A DNA stretch of 64,000 nt from Neoarius graeffei (GCF_027579695.1 NC_083578.1:3053960-3117959), one strand, 5' to 3'. Counted from the stretch's first letter, positions 1 through 21,007 are shown. Notes: generated by a model not told the origin, from the sequence alone. Numbers and translations are program-made.

Positions 1-3000
1 TAGGGTGTGTACTCAGGGTTCTGTACTCAGTGTGTTAGGATGTGTACTCAGGGTTCTGTACTCAGTGTGTTAGGATGTGTACTCAGGGTTCTGTACTCAG
101 TGTGTTAGGGTGTGTACTCAGGGTTCTGTACTCAGTGTGTTAGGATGTGTACTCAGGGTTCTGTACTCAGTGTGTTAGGATGTGTACTCAGGGTTCTGTA
201 CTCAGTGTGTTAGGATGTGTACTCAGGGTTCTGTACTCAGTGTGTTAGGATGTGTACTCAGGGTTCTGTACTCAGTGTGTTAGGATGTGTACTCAGGGTT
301 CTGTACTCAGTGTGTTAGGATGTGTACTCAGGGTTCTGTACTCAGTGTGTTAGGATGTGTACTCAGGGTTCTGTACTCAGTGTGTTAGGATGTGTACTCA
401 GGGTTCTGTACTCAGTGTGTTAGGATGTGTACTCAGGGTTCTGTACTCAGTGTGTTAGGATGTGTACTCAGGGTTCTGTACTCAGTGTGTTAGGATGTGT
501 ACTCAGGGTTCTGTACTCAGTGTGTTAGGGTGTGTACTCAGGGTTCTGTACTCAGTGTGTTAGGGTGTGTACTCAGGGTTCTGTACTCAGTGTGTTAGGA
601 TGTGTACTCAGGGTTCTGTACTCAGTGTGTTAGGATGTGTACTCAGGGTTCTGTACTCAGTGTGTTAGGGTGTGTACTCAGGGTTCTGTACTCAGTGTGT
701 TAGGGTGTGTACTCAGGGTTCTGTACTCAGTGTGTTAGGATGTGTACTCAGGGTTCTGTACTCAGTGTGTTAGGATGTGTACTCAGGGTTCTGTACTCAG
801 TGTGTTAGGATGTGTACTCAGGGTTCTGTACTCAGTGTGTTAGGGTGTGTACTCAGGGTTCTGTACTCAGTGTGTTAGGGTGTGTACTCAGGGTTCTGTA
901 CTCAGTGTGTTAGGGTGTGTACTCAGGGTTCTGTACTCAGTGTGTTAGGGTGTGTACTCAGGGTTCTGTACTCAGTGTGTTAGGATGTGTACTCAGGGTT
1001 CTGTACTCAGTGTGTTAGGGTGTGTACTCAGGGTTCTGTACTCAGTGTGTTAGGATGTGTACTCAGGGTTCTGTACTCAGTGTGTTAGGATGTGTACTCA
1101 GGGTTCTGTACTCAGTGTGTTAGGATGTGTACTCAGGGTTCTGTACTCAGTGTGTTAGGGTGTGTACTCAGGGTTCTGTACTCAGTGTGTTAGGGTGTGT
1201 ACTCAGGGTTCTGTACTCAGTGTGTTAGGGTGTGTACTCAGGGTTCTGTACTCAGTGTGTTAGGATGTGTACTCAGGGTTCTGTACTCAGTGTGTTAGGG
1301 TGTGTACTCAGGGTTCTGTACTCAGTGTGTTAGGGTGTGTACTCAGGGTTCTGTACTCACTGTGTTAGGATGTGTACTCAGGGTTCTGTACTCAGTGTGT
1401 TAGGGTGTGTACTCAGGGTTCTGTACTCAGTGTGTTAGGATGTGTACTCAGGGTTCTGTACTCAGTGTGTTAGGATGTGTACTCAGGGTTCTGTACTCAG
1501 TGTGTTAGGATGTGTACTCAGGGTTCTGTACTCAGTGTGTTAGGGTGTGTACTCAGGGTTCTGTACTCAGTGTGTTAGGATGTGTACTCAGGGTTCTGTA
1601 CTCAGTGTGTTAGGGTGTGTACTCAGGGTTCTGTACTCAGTGTGTTAGGATGTGTACTCAGGGTTCTGTACTCAGTGTGTTAGGGTGTGTACTCAGGGTT
1701 CTGTACTCAGTGTGTTAGGGTGTGTACTCAGGGTTCTGTACTCAGTGTGTTAGGATGTGTACTCAGGGTTCTGTACTCAGTGTGTTAGGATGTGTACTCA
1801 GGGTTCTGTACTCAGTGTGTTAGGGTGTGTACTCAGGGTTCTGTACTCAGTGTGTTAGGATGTGTACTCAGGGTTCTGTACTCAGTGTGTTAGGGTGTGT
1901 ACTCAGGGTTCTGTACTCAGTGTGTTAGGATGTGTACTCAGGGTTCTGTACTCAGTGTGTTAGGATGTGTACTCAGGGTTCTGTACTCAGTGTGTTAGGG
2001 TGTGTACTCAGGGTTCTGTACTCAGTGTGTTAGGATGTGTACTCAGGGTTCTGTACTCAGTGTGTTAGGGTGTGTACTCAGGGTTCTGTACTCAGTGTGT
2101 TAGGGTGTGTACTCAGGGTTCTGTACTCAGTGTGTTAGGATGTGTACTCAGGGTTCTGTACTCAGTGTGTTAGGGTGTGTACTCAGGGTTCTGTACTCAG
2201 TGTGTTAGGATGTGTACTCAGGGTTCTGTACTCAGTGTGTTAGGATGTGTACTCAGGGTTCTGTACTCAGTGTGTTAGGGTGTGTACTCAGGGTTCTGTA
2301 CTCAGTGTGTTAGGGTGTGTACTCAGGGTTCTGTACTCAGTGTGTTAGGATGTGTACTCAGGGTTCTGTACTCAGTGTGTTAGGGTGTGTACTCAGGGTT
2401 CTGTACTCAGTGTGTTAGGGTGTGTACTCAGGGTTCTGTACTCAGTGTGTTAGGATGTGTACTCAGGGTTCTGTACTCAGTGTGTTAGGGTGTGTACTCA
2501 GGGTTCTGTACTCAGTGTGTTAGGATGTGTACTCAGGGTTCTGTACTCAGTGTGTTAGGATGTGTACTCAGGGTTCTGTACTCAGTGTGTTAGGGTGTGT
2601 ACTCAGGGTTCTGTACTCAGTGTGTTAGGATGTGTACTCAGGGTTCTGTACTCAGTGTGTTAGGGTGTGTACTCAGGGTTCTGTACTCAGTGTGTTAGGA
2701 TGTGTACTCAGGGTTCTGTACTCAGTGTGTTAGGATGTGTACTCAGGGTTCTGTACTCAGTGTGTTAGGGTGTGTACTCAGGGTTCTGTACTCAGTGTGT
2801 TAGGGTGTGTACTCAGGGTTCTGTACTCAGTGTGTTAGGATGTGTACTCAGGGTTCTGTACTCAGTGTGTTAGGATGTGTACTCAGGGTTCTGTACTCAG
2901 TGTGTTAGGATGTGTACTCAGGGTTCTGTACTCAGTGTGTTAGGGTGTGTACTCAGGGTTCTGTACTCAGTGTGTTAGGGTGTGTACTCAGGGTTCTGTA

Positions 3001-6000
3001 CTCAGTGTGTTAGGATGTGTACTCAGGGTTCTGTACTCAGTGTGTTAGGATGTGTACTCAGGGTTCTGTACGCAGTGTGTTAGGATGTGTACTCAGGGTT
3101 CTGTACTCAGTGTGTTAGGATGTGTACTCAGGGTTCTGTACTCAGTGTGTTAGGGTGTGTACTCAGGGTTCTGTACTCAGTGTGTTAGGATGTGTACTCA
3201 GGGTTCTGTACTCAGTGTGTTAGGATGTGTACTCAGGGTTCTGTACTCAGTGTGTTAGGGTGTGTACTCAGGGTTCTGTACTCAGTGTGTTAGGGTGTGT
3301 ACTCAGGGTTCTGTACTCAGTGTGTTAGGATGTTTACTCAGGGTTCTGTACTCAGTGTGTTAGGATGTGTACTCAGGGTTCTGTACTCAGTGTGTTAGGA
3401 TGTGTACTCAGGGTTCTGTACTCAGTGTGTTAGGGTGTGTACTCAGGGTTCTGTACTCAGTGTGTTAGGGTGTGTACTCAGGGTTCTGTACTCAGTGTGT
3501 TAGGATGTGTACTCAGGGTTCTGTACTCAGTGTGTTAGGATGTTTACTCAGGGTTCTGTACTCAGTGTGTTAGGGTGTGTACTCAGGGTTCTGTACTCAG
3601 TGTGTTAGGGTGTGTACTCAGGGTTCTGTACTCAGTGTGTTAGGATGTGTACTCAGGGTTCTGTACTCAGTGTGTTAGGATGTGTACTCAGGGTTCTGTA
3701 CTCAGTGTGTTAGGGTGTGTACTCAGGGTTCTGTACTCAGTGTGTTAGGGTGTGTACTCAGGGTTCTGTACTCAGTGTGTTAGGGTGTGTACTCAGGGTT
3801 CTGTACTCAGTGTGTTAGGATGTGTACTCAGGGTTCTGTACTCAGTGTGTTAGGGTGTGTACTCAGGGTTCTGTACTCAGTGTGTTAGGGTGTGTACTCA
3901 GGGTTCTGTACTCAGTGTGTTAGGGTGTGTACTCAGGGTTCTGTACTCAGTGTGTTAGGATGTGTACTCAGGGTTCTGTACTCAGTGTGTTAGGGTGTGT
4001 ACTCAGGGTTCTGTACTCAGTGTGTTAGGATGTGTACTCAGGGTTCTGTACTCAGTGTGTTAGGATGTGTACTCAGGGTTCTGTACTCAGTGTGTTAGGG
4101 TGTGTACTCAGGGTTCTGTACTCAGTGTGTTAGGGTGTGTACTCAGGGTTCTGTACTCAGTGTGTTAGGATGTGTACTCAGGGTTCTGTACTCAGTGTGT
4201 TAGGGTGTGTACTCAGGGTTCTGTACTCAGTGTGTTAGGGTGTGTACTCAGGGTTCTGTACTCAGTGTGTTAGGATGTGTACTCAGGGTTCTGTACTCAG
4301 TGTGTTAGGGTGTGTACTCAGGGTTCTGTACTCAGTGTGTTAGGATGTGTACTCAGGGTTCTGTACTCAGTGTGTTAGGATGTGTACTCAGGGTTCTGTA
4401 CTCAGTGTGTTAGGGTGTGTACTCAGGGTTCTGTACTCAGTGTGTTAGGATGTGTACTCAGGGTTCTGTACTCAGTGTGTTAGGGTGTGTACTCAGGGTT
4501 CTGTACTCAGTGTGTTAGGATGTGTACTCAGGGTTCTGTACTCAGTGTGTTAGGATGTGTACTCAGGGTTCTGTACTCAGTGTGTTAGGGTGTGTACTCA
4601 GGGTTCTGTACTCAGTGTGTTAGGGTGTGTACTCAGGGTTCTGTACTCAGTGTGTTAGGATGTGTACTCAGGGTTCTGTACTCAGTGTGTTAGGATGTGT
4701 ACTCAGGGTTCTGTACTCAGTGTGTTAGGATGTGTACTCAGGGTTCTGTACTCAGTGTGTTAGGGTGTGTACTCAGGGTTCTGTACTCAGTGTGTTAGGG
4801 TGTGTACTCAGGGTTCTGTACTCAGTGTGTTAGGATGTGTACTCAGGGTTCTGTACTCAGTGTGTTAGGATGTGTACTCAGGGTTCTGTACGCAGTGTGT
4901 TAGGATGTGTACTCAGGGTTCTGTACTCAGTGTGTTAGGATGTGTACTCAGGGTTCTGTACTCAGTGTGTTAGGGTGTGTACTCAGGGTTCTGTACTCAG
5001 TGTGTTAGGATGTGTACTCAGGGTTCTGTACTCAGTGTGTTAGGATGTGTACTCAGGGTTCTGTACTCAGTGTGTTAGGGTGTGTACTCAGGGTTCTGTA
5101 CTCAGTGTGTTAGGGTGTGTACTCAGGGTTCTGTACTCAGTGTGTTAGGATGTTTACTCAGGGTTCTGTACTCAGTGTGTTAGGATGTGTACTCAGGGTT
5201 CTGTACTCAGTGTGTTAGGATGTGTACTCAGGGTTCTGTACTCAGTGTGTTAGGGTGTGTACTCAGGGTTCTGTACTCAGTGTGTTAGGGTGTGTACTCA
5301 GGGTTCTGTACTCAGTGTGTTAGGATGTGTACTCAGGGTTCTGTACTCAGTGTGTTAGGATGTTTACTCAGGGTTCTGTACTCAGTGTGTTAGGGTGTGT
5401 ACTCAGGGTTCTGTACTCAGTGTGTTAGGGTGTGTACTCAGGGTTCTGTACTCAGTGTGTTAGGATGTGTACTCAGGGTTCTGTACTCAGTGTGTTAGGA
5501 TGTGTACTCAGGGTTCTGTACTCAGTGTGTTAGGGTGTGTACTCAGGGTTCTGTACTCAGTGTGTTAGGGTGTGTACTCAGGGTTCTGTACTCAGTGTGT
5601 TAGGGTGTGTACTCAGGGTTCTGTACTCAGTGTGTTAGGATGTGTACTCAGGGTTCTGTACTCAGTGTGTTAGGGTGTGTACTCAGGGTTCTGTACTCAG
5701 TGTGTTAGGGTGTGTACTCAGGGTTCTGTACTCAGTGTGTTAGGATGTGTACTCAGGGTTCTGTACTCAGTGTGTTAGGGTGTGTACTCAGGGTTCTGTA
5801 CTCAGTGTGTTAGGGTGTGTACTCAGGGTTCTGTACTCAGTGTGTTAGGGTGTGTACTCAGGGTTCTGTACTCAGTGTGTTAGGATGTGTACTCAGGGTT
5901 CTGTACTCAGTGTGTTAGGATGTGTACTCAGGGTTCTGTACTCAGTGTGTTAGGGTGTGTACTCAGGGTTCTGTACTCAGTGTGTTAGGATGTGTACTCA

Positions 6001-6050
6001 GGGTTCTGTACTCAGTGTGTTAGGATGTGTACTCAGGGTTCTGTACTCAG
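1..6050. repeat. 35-bp minisatellite, about 173 units, in a GRK intron
   Basis: The unit is 35 bp, readable as TAGGRTGTGTACTCAGGG followed by TTCTGTACTCAGTGTGT, with R = A or G as the main variable base. The array runs from the left edge to about 6050, so its true start is outside the window. Units are almost identical. Rare markers are C at 1360, CGCAG at 3071 and 4891, and TGTTTACTCA at 3331, 3541, 5151 and 5361. No reading frame stays open. It lies directly upstream of the first GRK exon in the window, so it is intronic. See the finding on the 1,820-bp duplication. Confidence 0.98.
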
Positions 6051-6070
6051 GGATCTCCTGTGTGTTTTAG

Positions 6071-13455
<7,385 letters not shown>

Positions 13456-13976
13456 CTTCAGACCAGGTTCTGCAAACAAACACACACACACGGCTGTGTA
13501 TATACAGTAGGTCTCCATATTAACGCTGTCTATAAATAATGACATCATCATCATCATCATCATCCTACACACACAGAGAATCATCTTCTCATCTTCTCCT
13601 CTGTTCTTCTCTTCAGCATCCAGAGGCAACCGTCGCTCGCAGCCGAGTCTCGTCTTCCAGCGTCAACTCTGCGTTGACTCCGTGTCAAACTCCGCCCCCT
13701 AGTGGACCGACGTCTGCGGGACTACAGGGAACCAGAACGAGTGATGAATATAAAGAGAAAGAGAAAGACTTACGGAAAAGAGGACGGGGTTTTTTTGCCC
13801 TTGAATTTGCCAATGCTTTCCCGCTGGAGGGCAGGAGACGAAGCGACTCAGCTTTGGAGACGATAAAGACGTTTCTTTCTATTTTTTTGTCTTTTTTTTA
13901 ACAAAAAAGGAGAACTTTTAGCCCTCACCTCATGCTCCCTCAGGATTGCTGGACCAGAATTTAAAAATTAAATAAA
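13456..13976 (+). other. GRK 3' untranslated region with possible poly(A) signal
   Basis: After the TAA at 13453-13455 there is a CATCAT run (13543-13562), a CTCTTCAG acceptor-like site at about 13617, and AATAAA at 13971-13976, the first canonical signal after the stop. The 3' UTR would be about 520 bases. The open frame across 13539-13901 has no GRK similarity that I recognise. Confidence 0.5.
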
Positions 13977-16900
13977 AAAACAAAAAGAGCCACTGACAAT
14001 GATGGAATATTAAACTCTTTATTATTCAGGGGATTTTACCGAGGCCTCCACAGGGAAGGGGACGTGGAGATGACGAGGGCTTTTACCCTTCGCTTGAGGA
14101 GGGAACAGCTAACGGAGCGGACTGAAGAGACTCTACACACACTCGACACACACAGGCCTTCAATCATTCACACTCTCTCGCTCTTTCCTTCTCCTCCGTC
14201 CCTCTATCAATCCACACTCGACGACACGACGCGACACACGAACCTCCACATTGCCTTGCGTTTTTACACTCAGGCCAAAGATACGACACGTACTTAAAAA
14301 TTCGGTTGCTGACATTTTTGTTTAAGGTTAGGCCTAAAATAGCACAACTCGGACACGCTAGTCACTATTTTTTTACTCTTTCACGTTTGTCTATCCATAA
14401 AAGGGACGCTTTATCAAAAAAAAAAGAGAGAGAGAATTTTTCTCAGAAATCCTGTCTTATCTTAGCTTGCTAGCTTACATGGCAAGTTTAAAATTACAAA
14501 CATTTTTGACTATGCCTTAAAAATCCTCTCTGAAATCCTGTCAGTTTAGCTCATGTTAACTAGCAAAATTACATTCATACCCCATCAAAAATCCTGTCAG
14601 GTTTGGTCATGTTAGCGGGCTAGCCTGTATTAACAATACAGATGAAGAAGCTATCTGGTTAGCATTAGTAGTTTAGATGGTAAAAATACTGCTATGTTAA
14701 TATATGTTAGCTAGATCGCATTAGGTTAGTAATGTTTCACAAATACAACTCAAAATTCCTCTCAGAAATCCTGGTTAGTGCGTGCTACCTAGCTGGCTAG
14801 CGTTGTTGTAGAAGATTCTCCACTTTTATACATATAACTTTACAAGTCCTGCCAAAAATCCTGTCAGGTTAGCTCATTTTAGCTAGCTAGTTAGTGCTGA
14901 CAGTTAAGATGAACTTTTATTAGTCTCTCAGAAATCCTGTCACGTTAGCTTGTGTTAGCCAGCTAGGATTTGTAGTGAAGATTGTGAACTCGTTTAAGTA
15001 TTGTTCTCAGAACCCTTGAGAAGTTAGCTTAATTTAGCTAGCTAGTCCGTGTTGTTAGTGAAGATTATGAACATGTGTAAATATGATTTAAGAAAAATCC
15101 TGTCAGGTCTGCTCATCTAAGCTAGCTAGCATTAATAATCAAGATATTAAACATTTTCCAGAAATCCTACCATGTTAGCATTTAGCATTATTAATGTTTC
15201 ACATTAATATTATTGTTTGGGGGTTTTTTTTAGATGAAGCGTCCCTTTAAAGAAAAAAACCACATCTATAACATTTGGCAGCTGTATACGTTTAAGGACG
15301 GAGTTCATCCCTCACTATCCACTTGTATGATAATGCTAACACTCACTTCCTGTGTGCGATATCAAGGAAACTAGCCAAATATTGAGACAGAAAAATGGCT
15401 TTTCAAACCAGCAGATACACAGACTGACAGCACAACAGCCAATCAGGGAGCTTCACTTCATCCATGTCATCTCATATTTCCACCCTTTAAACGTTTAAGA
15501 ATCAGTTTTAAAACTCTGAAGTGGTGATTAGCCACCTGTTGCTAATCAGTCGTCCTCATGTTCTCTACGCTGCCTAGTTAGTGTTAATACGGCTAACCCT
15601 GCGTTCACACAGCAGCCACGTGTTCACCTCGCGTTGCCCAAATCGCTAGAAGTTGGTCTCTCGTAGGCATTAATAACTCTGGTTGCCATGGTAACCTTGC
15701 TCGCACCTAGATAATATAGCATTTGCCTTCATGTTCTTAGAAATGTAGTAGTTGGCTGCATTGCACAATCAGTGTGACTAATATTTACAAAATTATTAAA
15801 AGATATATACAAAAAATATATTTACGTGAACAAAAAGATCACAATTAACGAACAATTTTGCTAGCAAAGCACATTCACGCAGCTTCATTTCAAAAATATT
15901 TATTCAAACATCATTTTTTTTAAACGTTTTGTATGTTCCGTGACAGAAAAATAATCCCCTGTGCCTCGTTTCTATTGGCTGACGCTTTTCTTCTCATTTT
16001 CATCTTTACATTCTGTCAGAACTATCTTAAATAATAATTCTCGACCTTAAGGCTGCACATAAACGTCTGTTAAAGACGCATTTACAAGAAGGAGCTTTGG
16101 AAACCATTGAGATACTCGAGTTTCCAATTTTTGCTCAGTTTCGTCAAATACAGTAATTAGTTTTCTAAATTCATAACTCAACTGCGTCGCTAAACACTGT
16201 TAACGAATGTACATAGTTGGGATTTGTTTAAGCTAGCTAACGTTAATGGTGCACTCGCATGACTTCGTAATTACAAACTTTGCAACTTTTGAAGCATTTG
16301 TCATGTCCTTTAGCTCCACCCACTCCTCTTTGCCAATCGTCTCTCCAAACGACCAAGTCTCGCTGCTGGTGTGAACGCAGGGTAACAAAGGATAACGAAG
16401 AAATGCTGTACGTGCCAAAACCTGCTGGCCAAATGGTGAAGAAAACCAGTTGATGGCTTTCTTTGTTGTATGTTTTGTTTTTGTTTTTTTAATCCATCAA
16501 CAGTCAGAGAAGTCACAGTGGAATTTGAAAGGAGATGCTGATGGTTCTCAAAGAGTATTGATTATTTGTAAGTCGAAGCAAACAGACTTGTGTTACGGAC
16601 GGTAAAGTACAGTGCGTCACATCGTATTGCATGATATGATGTTACATCATCATCAGATATTCATCTCCACTCCACTCATCTCCAGAACGTTGCCAAACGT
16701 GACGTTAACGAACGCAGCTCTCCTTCCAGTCTTGGCAGTTTTTCCAAACCCAAGACGTATCCACCGTACTGTTTACACTCAGTAAAGCAGGTTCACCTTA
16801 AACCAACATACCTCAACACACCACTTCACTCATCTACTTTCCACATCATAACAGTTCTTCTTCACCACCTCGTGTCGTTGAGACACTCCACGTCAAATTT

Positions 16901-17798
16901 CATGGATTTTGTCCGAATGTCAAACTAGACGGAGTGTTTGAGTGCTTTTGAGCATTATTATTAAAGCGAAAAGGAACGATAAACAGTTCAAGTACCATAT
17001 AAAGAACGGGCATTTGCGACGTATTACTGAACTGATCAGTCATTATAGCCATGGTGTGATTTGGAAAGGTTACTTTGGCTCAAACGTCAAGAATTTGAAT
17101 GGCCAAGTGTAAAGTCAAAGCATGCAGTTCATTTCTTTAGTGAATCAGATTATACTTTCAGGACAAAACAATTTCAAAATGGAGTGCCTGAAATCAAACT
17201 GTGCCAAGTTTGTTCTTGATAAACATGTCTAGGTTTGTCAAAGTACTGATAAAAGTGCTGGTTGTCTGATATTCCGCAATATTTTTAACAGACTCTCAGA
17301 ATATCCCAGCTCGTCTAGCTAGCGGCGGCCAGATTAACCATCACTGACAATGCTAACCTAGCTAAAGTCCTATTGGGAAGGTTAATTATTTTGGGCAAAT
17401 TTGACGGAGTGTCCTTTTTAAACAAGGCAAGTTCACATATTTTAGTGTGTGAAAAGCAAAACGTAATTTAACAAACAAATTTTATGCTAATCTCCTAAGA
17501 GTTCATTGTGACATGGAAGGTTAACATAGGCACATGCCTGCTGAGGATTTGTGTATTATTAGTGCGATAAACCTAGATGTTTATAATAAACATTAACAGG
17601 GAATTGTTGTGATTTCAGTAAAACATTTCGGGTCCAGTGTGTTTTTTTGTTTTCTCGAATCATTCGTATACAGATATTCCTTTATAATAACTGTATAGGG
17701 ACAGAGAGCCAGTTCTCGTCAGATAAGCTAGATATTTCCAACTGCATTTCTTATAAGTACCATTTAGTAGACATGAACATTTCTCGAGTCATGCTGCG

Positions 17799-17833
<35 letters not shown>

Positions 17834-18567
17834 GAGGGGAAGATGTGTGCGAGAGCCGAGTGGCCGGTGCGAGTGTGTACAGGATTGTGTCACGTAGCTG
17901 TGAGTAATGGTGAGAATCTGTGTTGTGCCACAATCAGGGTTAGGTTGTGAGATGGTAGCTGTTTTAGTGTTTTTTTTGGTTTGTTTTTTTAAGAATATAT
18001 GAATCTCTTCTCTCCCAGGAGGCAGGTCTGGAGTTTAACAGGGAAATCGGAACTACTCGGGATGTTTTTTTTTTTTTTTTAATTTGCCGTTACTGCCTTG
18101 TGTTGTGTAGGCCTATTAGTACGTAGTGATGGAGCTTCGTGATTCACTGCAGTCATTTGATTCTTTCAAACGACTCATTGAACTGAATCAAGTTCAAGCT
18201 TTAGGATTCTTATTTTGCAGATTGTGCAATTTATAATGACAATCAGTATTCTTGTGTAAAAATGTCTTGTCTAAAGAATAGACTTGCATTACTAGAAAGA
18301 ACGTTATCGCTAAGTTATCTTCAAAGAACAAATCGGAACATAGAACTCTTACCAGCTGGCAACTGCATCTGAGATAACTGATAAAAATAGAAAGAAAAAA
18401 GATTATCGCGGGAACAATGCATTTAGTTATGCTGACTGACGTTGATTACTCATCTAGCTAGTTACAATCACCACAAGAATTTTTGCTAGCTAGCTAACTC
18501 GGCTATCTGGAACCTTTTCCTGAGGAACACACATCCATGAGCTCATTAGGCTGAACTCAAGTTAATA
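13977..18567. other. Gene-free intergenic stretch with GAAATCCTGTCAGGTTAGC repeats
   Basis: No coding signal. From about 14440 to 15180 a motif like GAAATCCTGTCAGGTTAGC plus GCTAGCTAG recurs roughly eight times at 90-130 base intervals. A (GT)n lies at about 17801-17831 and a T run at 18066-18082. GCTAGC palindromes are very common. The rest is unremarkable A+T-rich sequence. Confidence 0.7.
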
Positions 18568-19160
18568 CCCACTCACCGGCCACTTTAGTAGGAACTTCTT
18601 GTTGATTGTAAGATCCCTGCTCTTGGCTGCAGGAGTGGAACCCAATGTGTTTTTCTGTTCTGCTGTTGCATGCTGAGATGCTTTTCTGCTCACCACGGTT
18701 GTAAAGAGTGATTATATGAGTTACTCTATCCTTCCTGGCAGCTTGAACTGCTCACTCTGTCCGTTTTCTGATCTCTGACCCTCTCTTATCAACAAGGCGT
18801 TTGTTTCCACCCACAGAACTGTCGCTCACTCACTCGATGTTTGTTTTTTTGTTTTTCGCCCCATCCTGTGTAAACTCTAGAGACTGCTGTGTGTGAAAAC
18901 CCCAGGAGGAGATCAGCAGCTTCTGAAATACTCAAACCTCATATTCATCTGGCTCAAACCAACACCCGTACCACAGCGAAAGAAAGTCACACTGTGAGAT
19001 CACAGTGTTTCCCGTTCTGATGTTTGAACATTGTGAACATTAACTGAAGCTCTTGATTTGTATCTGCGGGATTTTATGCATCGAGGGATCGGCTGATTAG
19101 AGAACTGCAGAAAACAGCGGGTGGATGTAGGGGTGTTCCTAATAAAGTGGCCGGTGAATG
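18568..19160. mobile_element. Non-autonomous TIR element (CACCGGCCACTTTA ends)
   Basis: Left end ACTCACCGGCCACTTTAGTAG and right end TAATAAAGTGGCCGGTGAAT are inverted copies, each flanked by TA (18566-18567 and 19161-19162). No reading frame is present. The ends match a repeat very common in teleost genomes, as I recall it. TA flanks suggest a Tc1/mariner-mobilised MITE, but the superfamily is uncertain. Confidence 0.75.
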
Positions 19161-19162
19161 TA

Positions 19163-21005
19163 GTTGAGCATGTTACACAGTTTTCAATTCTATAATTGTT
19201 ACTAAACGGCTAAGAAATGGATAATACAAGCGGTAAATTGTTAGCTAGCCAAGCTCCATTGATGTGGACACTAAGACAGGAGCTTGCTGCTAGCTGGCTA
19301 ATTCTCCTAAGCAAGATCAAAGTTAGCTAGCAAGCTAAATTTACCGCAGGAAATTACAGCTAGCTGTGTAATTTAGCTAATCTTGAGCTTCCTAACGGCG
19401 GAAACCAGAACAAAGTTCCACATTATGCTCTGACCGGACCAAATAAGTACAAGCAGTGCTAAAGAGCTCCTGTTCTAAACACAGATCCTGATTTTGCTCA
19501 GTAAGAGGGTCAACATGGGCGATATGCGATTAAGCGATATGTGATTAGCCATTAGAAATCTTGATTACATGACAAAACCACAATAGTTTGCTGAATGTTC
19601 TAGCAAACCTGGCTGGCTAGTTAACGTCAGGCAAGGTAACATTGTCCATTCTGTTTCACATGATTTGAATTGATTCACCTGATTCACTTAAATGAGTCAT
19701 TTGAAGAGAATGAATCCTTTTTGCGAATGGCCCATTATTCTTGTTAGCTGGAAGGAAGAGTTTAGCATTCGTAGATGCAGTACCGTACATCGTGATTGGT
19801 TAAGACTGATTAGGCTGTCGTATTCGATGTTGCTGTATTTCCGTAAAGTGTTTCCATCCTGATTTATTAACCGTTCGTGACATTTCATAGTGAGGGCCTG
19901 ATGACGACAGAACAAGGTTGATTTTATTTGCTAATATGTCATTCCCCCGTGTCTTATTTGGAGCATGAATTTCTATTTCAGTGCATTAACATTACACATA
20001 TACACTCGATGTATTATAATATGAGTAATGTATGTTTTCCATATGCGATATGACAAACGATTTGTTGTGTGACTGGGCATGTGCCGTTAATTTATTAAAC
20101 TGTGATCGATCCGGACGGAGGCTTCCTGTGAAGGCAATGGTGTATGTACTCTCACGCTAGCAACCTTGGCTACACAATGTAAAAAGCGAGCAACTTGACA
20201 TTTAGTTTTAATTACACAATAAAGTAGTGTAGCTAGCGTTAGCTAGCTTATTAGTGAACCTGACATAAATGTGTACAATTTGGAAAGGTAAGCCTGAGTT
20301 TGCTGTGTTAGAAAAATGCATTTAAAATCATAGTGGACAAATTTGTGACAAATGTTAGCTAGTTTTGATGATAATGAAACATTACGATTATCGGCACATG
20401 CCTAGCGGTGACATAGCTAATATGCTGCATTAAAGGGACATTGCCTTCTTTTTAAACAATGACCAAACGATAAAAAAGGGAACCAGAAGCGGGATTTTTA
20501 CCCGTCGTCCCTCAACATGATAAAAAGGGGGTTTTTTGGGTTTTTTTACATTTAAACCGCAGGAGACGACGGGATTCGTGGTTCTCGTTTCTCATTTCTC
20601 ATTGCAAGAGTCAAATCCAAACGAAGTGCCTCCTTTTTAGCCGTGCAGTCCGGGTAGTGCCCATGTCAAGGTTTGCACTTTGTGTGTCACTTCTGTCCAC
20701 TGTCTGTGTGCGCGACCCACACACACACGCACACACACAAATACGCACATGTGATTTGAAGAAAGAGGTGTCATACTACGCTGATTGCATGTGAAGCCGA
20801 ACCTGTCAAAGTCCTTCTGAATAAAACCTGTGCTGGCCTGAACATGACTCTGTGACTTCTTTTGCATACTTAATCTGACTTTTTTTTTTTACATCATCAC
20901 TTATAATTTAGCACTCAAACTAACTCACAACCTTCACACTGGAACTTCAAACTGTCTTATAGTATAGCGTAGTTTACCTTTTTAACCAGTACCATTCAGA
21001 GCATT
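19163..21005. other. Gene-free spacer
   Basis: About 1.8 kb with no coding signal. Contains many GCTAGC palindromes and a short CA-rich patch at 20717-20740, but no element whose ends I can define. Confidence 0.65.
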
Positions 21006-21007
21006 TA

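Noticed and set aside
1-6050. TTAGGG hexamers in many 35-bp units, as in vertebrate telomeres
   Set aside because: There is only one hexamer per G-type unit, and it is TTAGGA in the others. The array is a 35-bp minisatellite inside a gene, not telomeric repeat.
1-6050. CRISPR-like array
   Set aside because: There are no unique spacers. The whole unit repeats, in a vertebrate intron.
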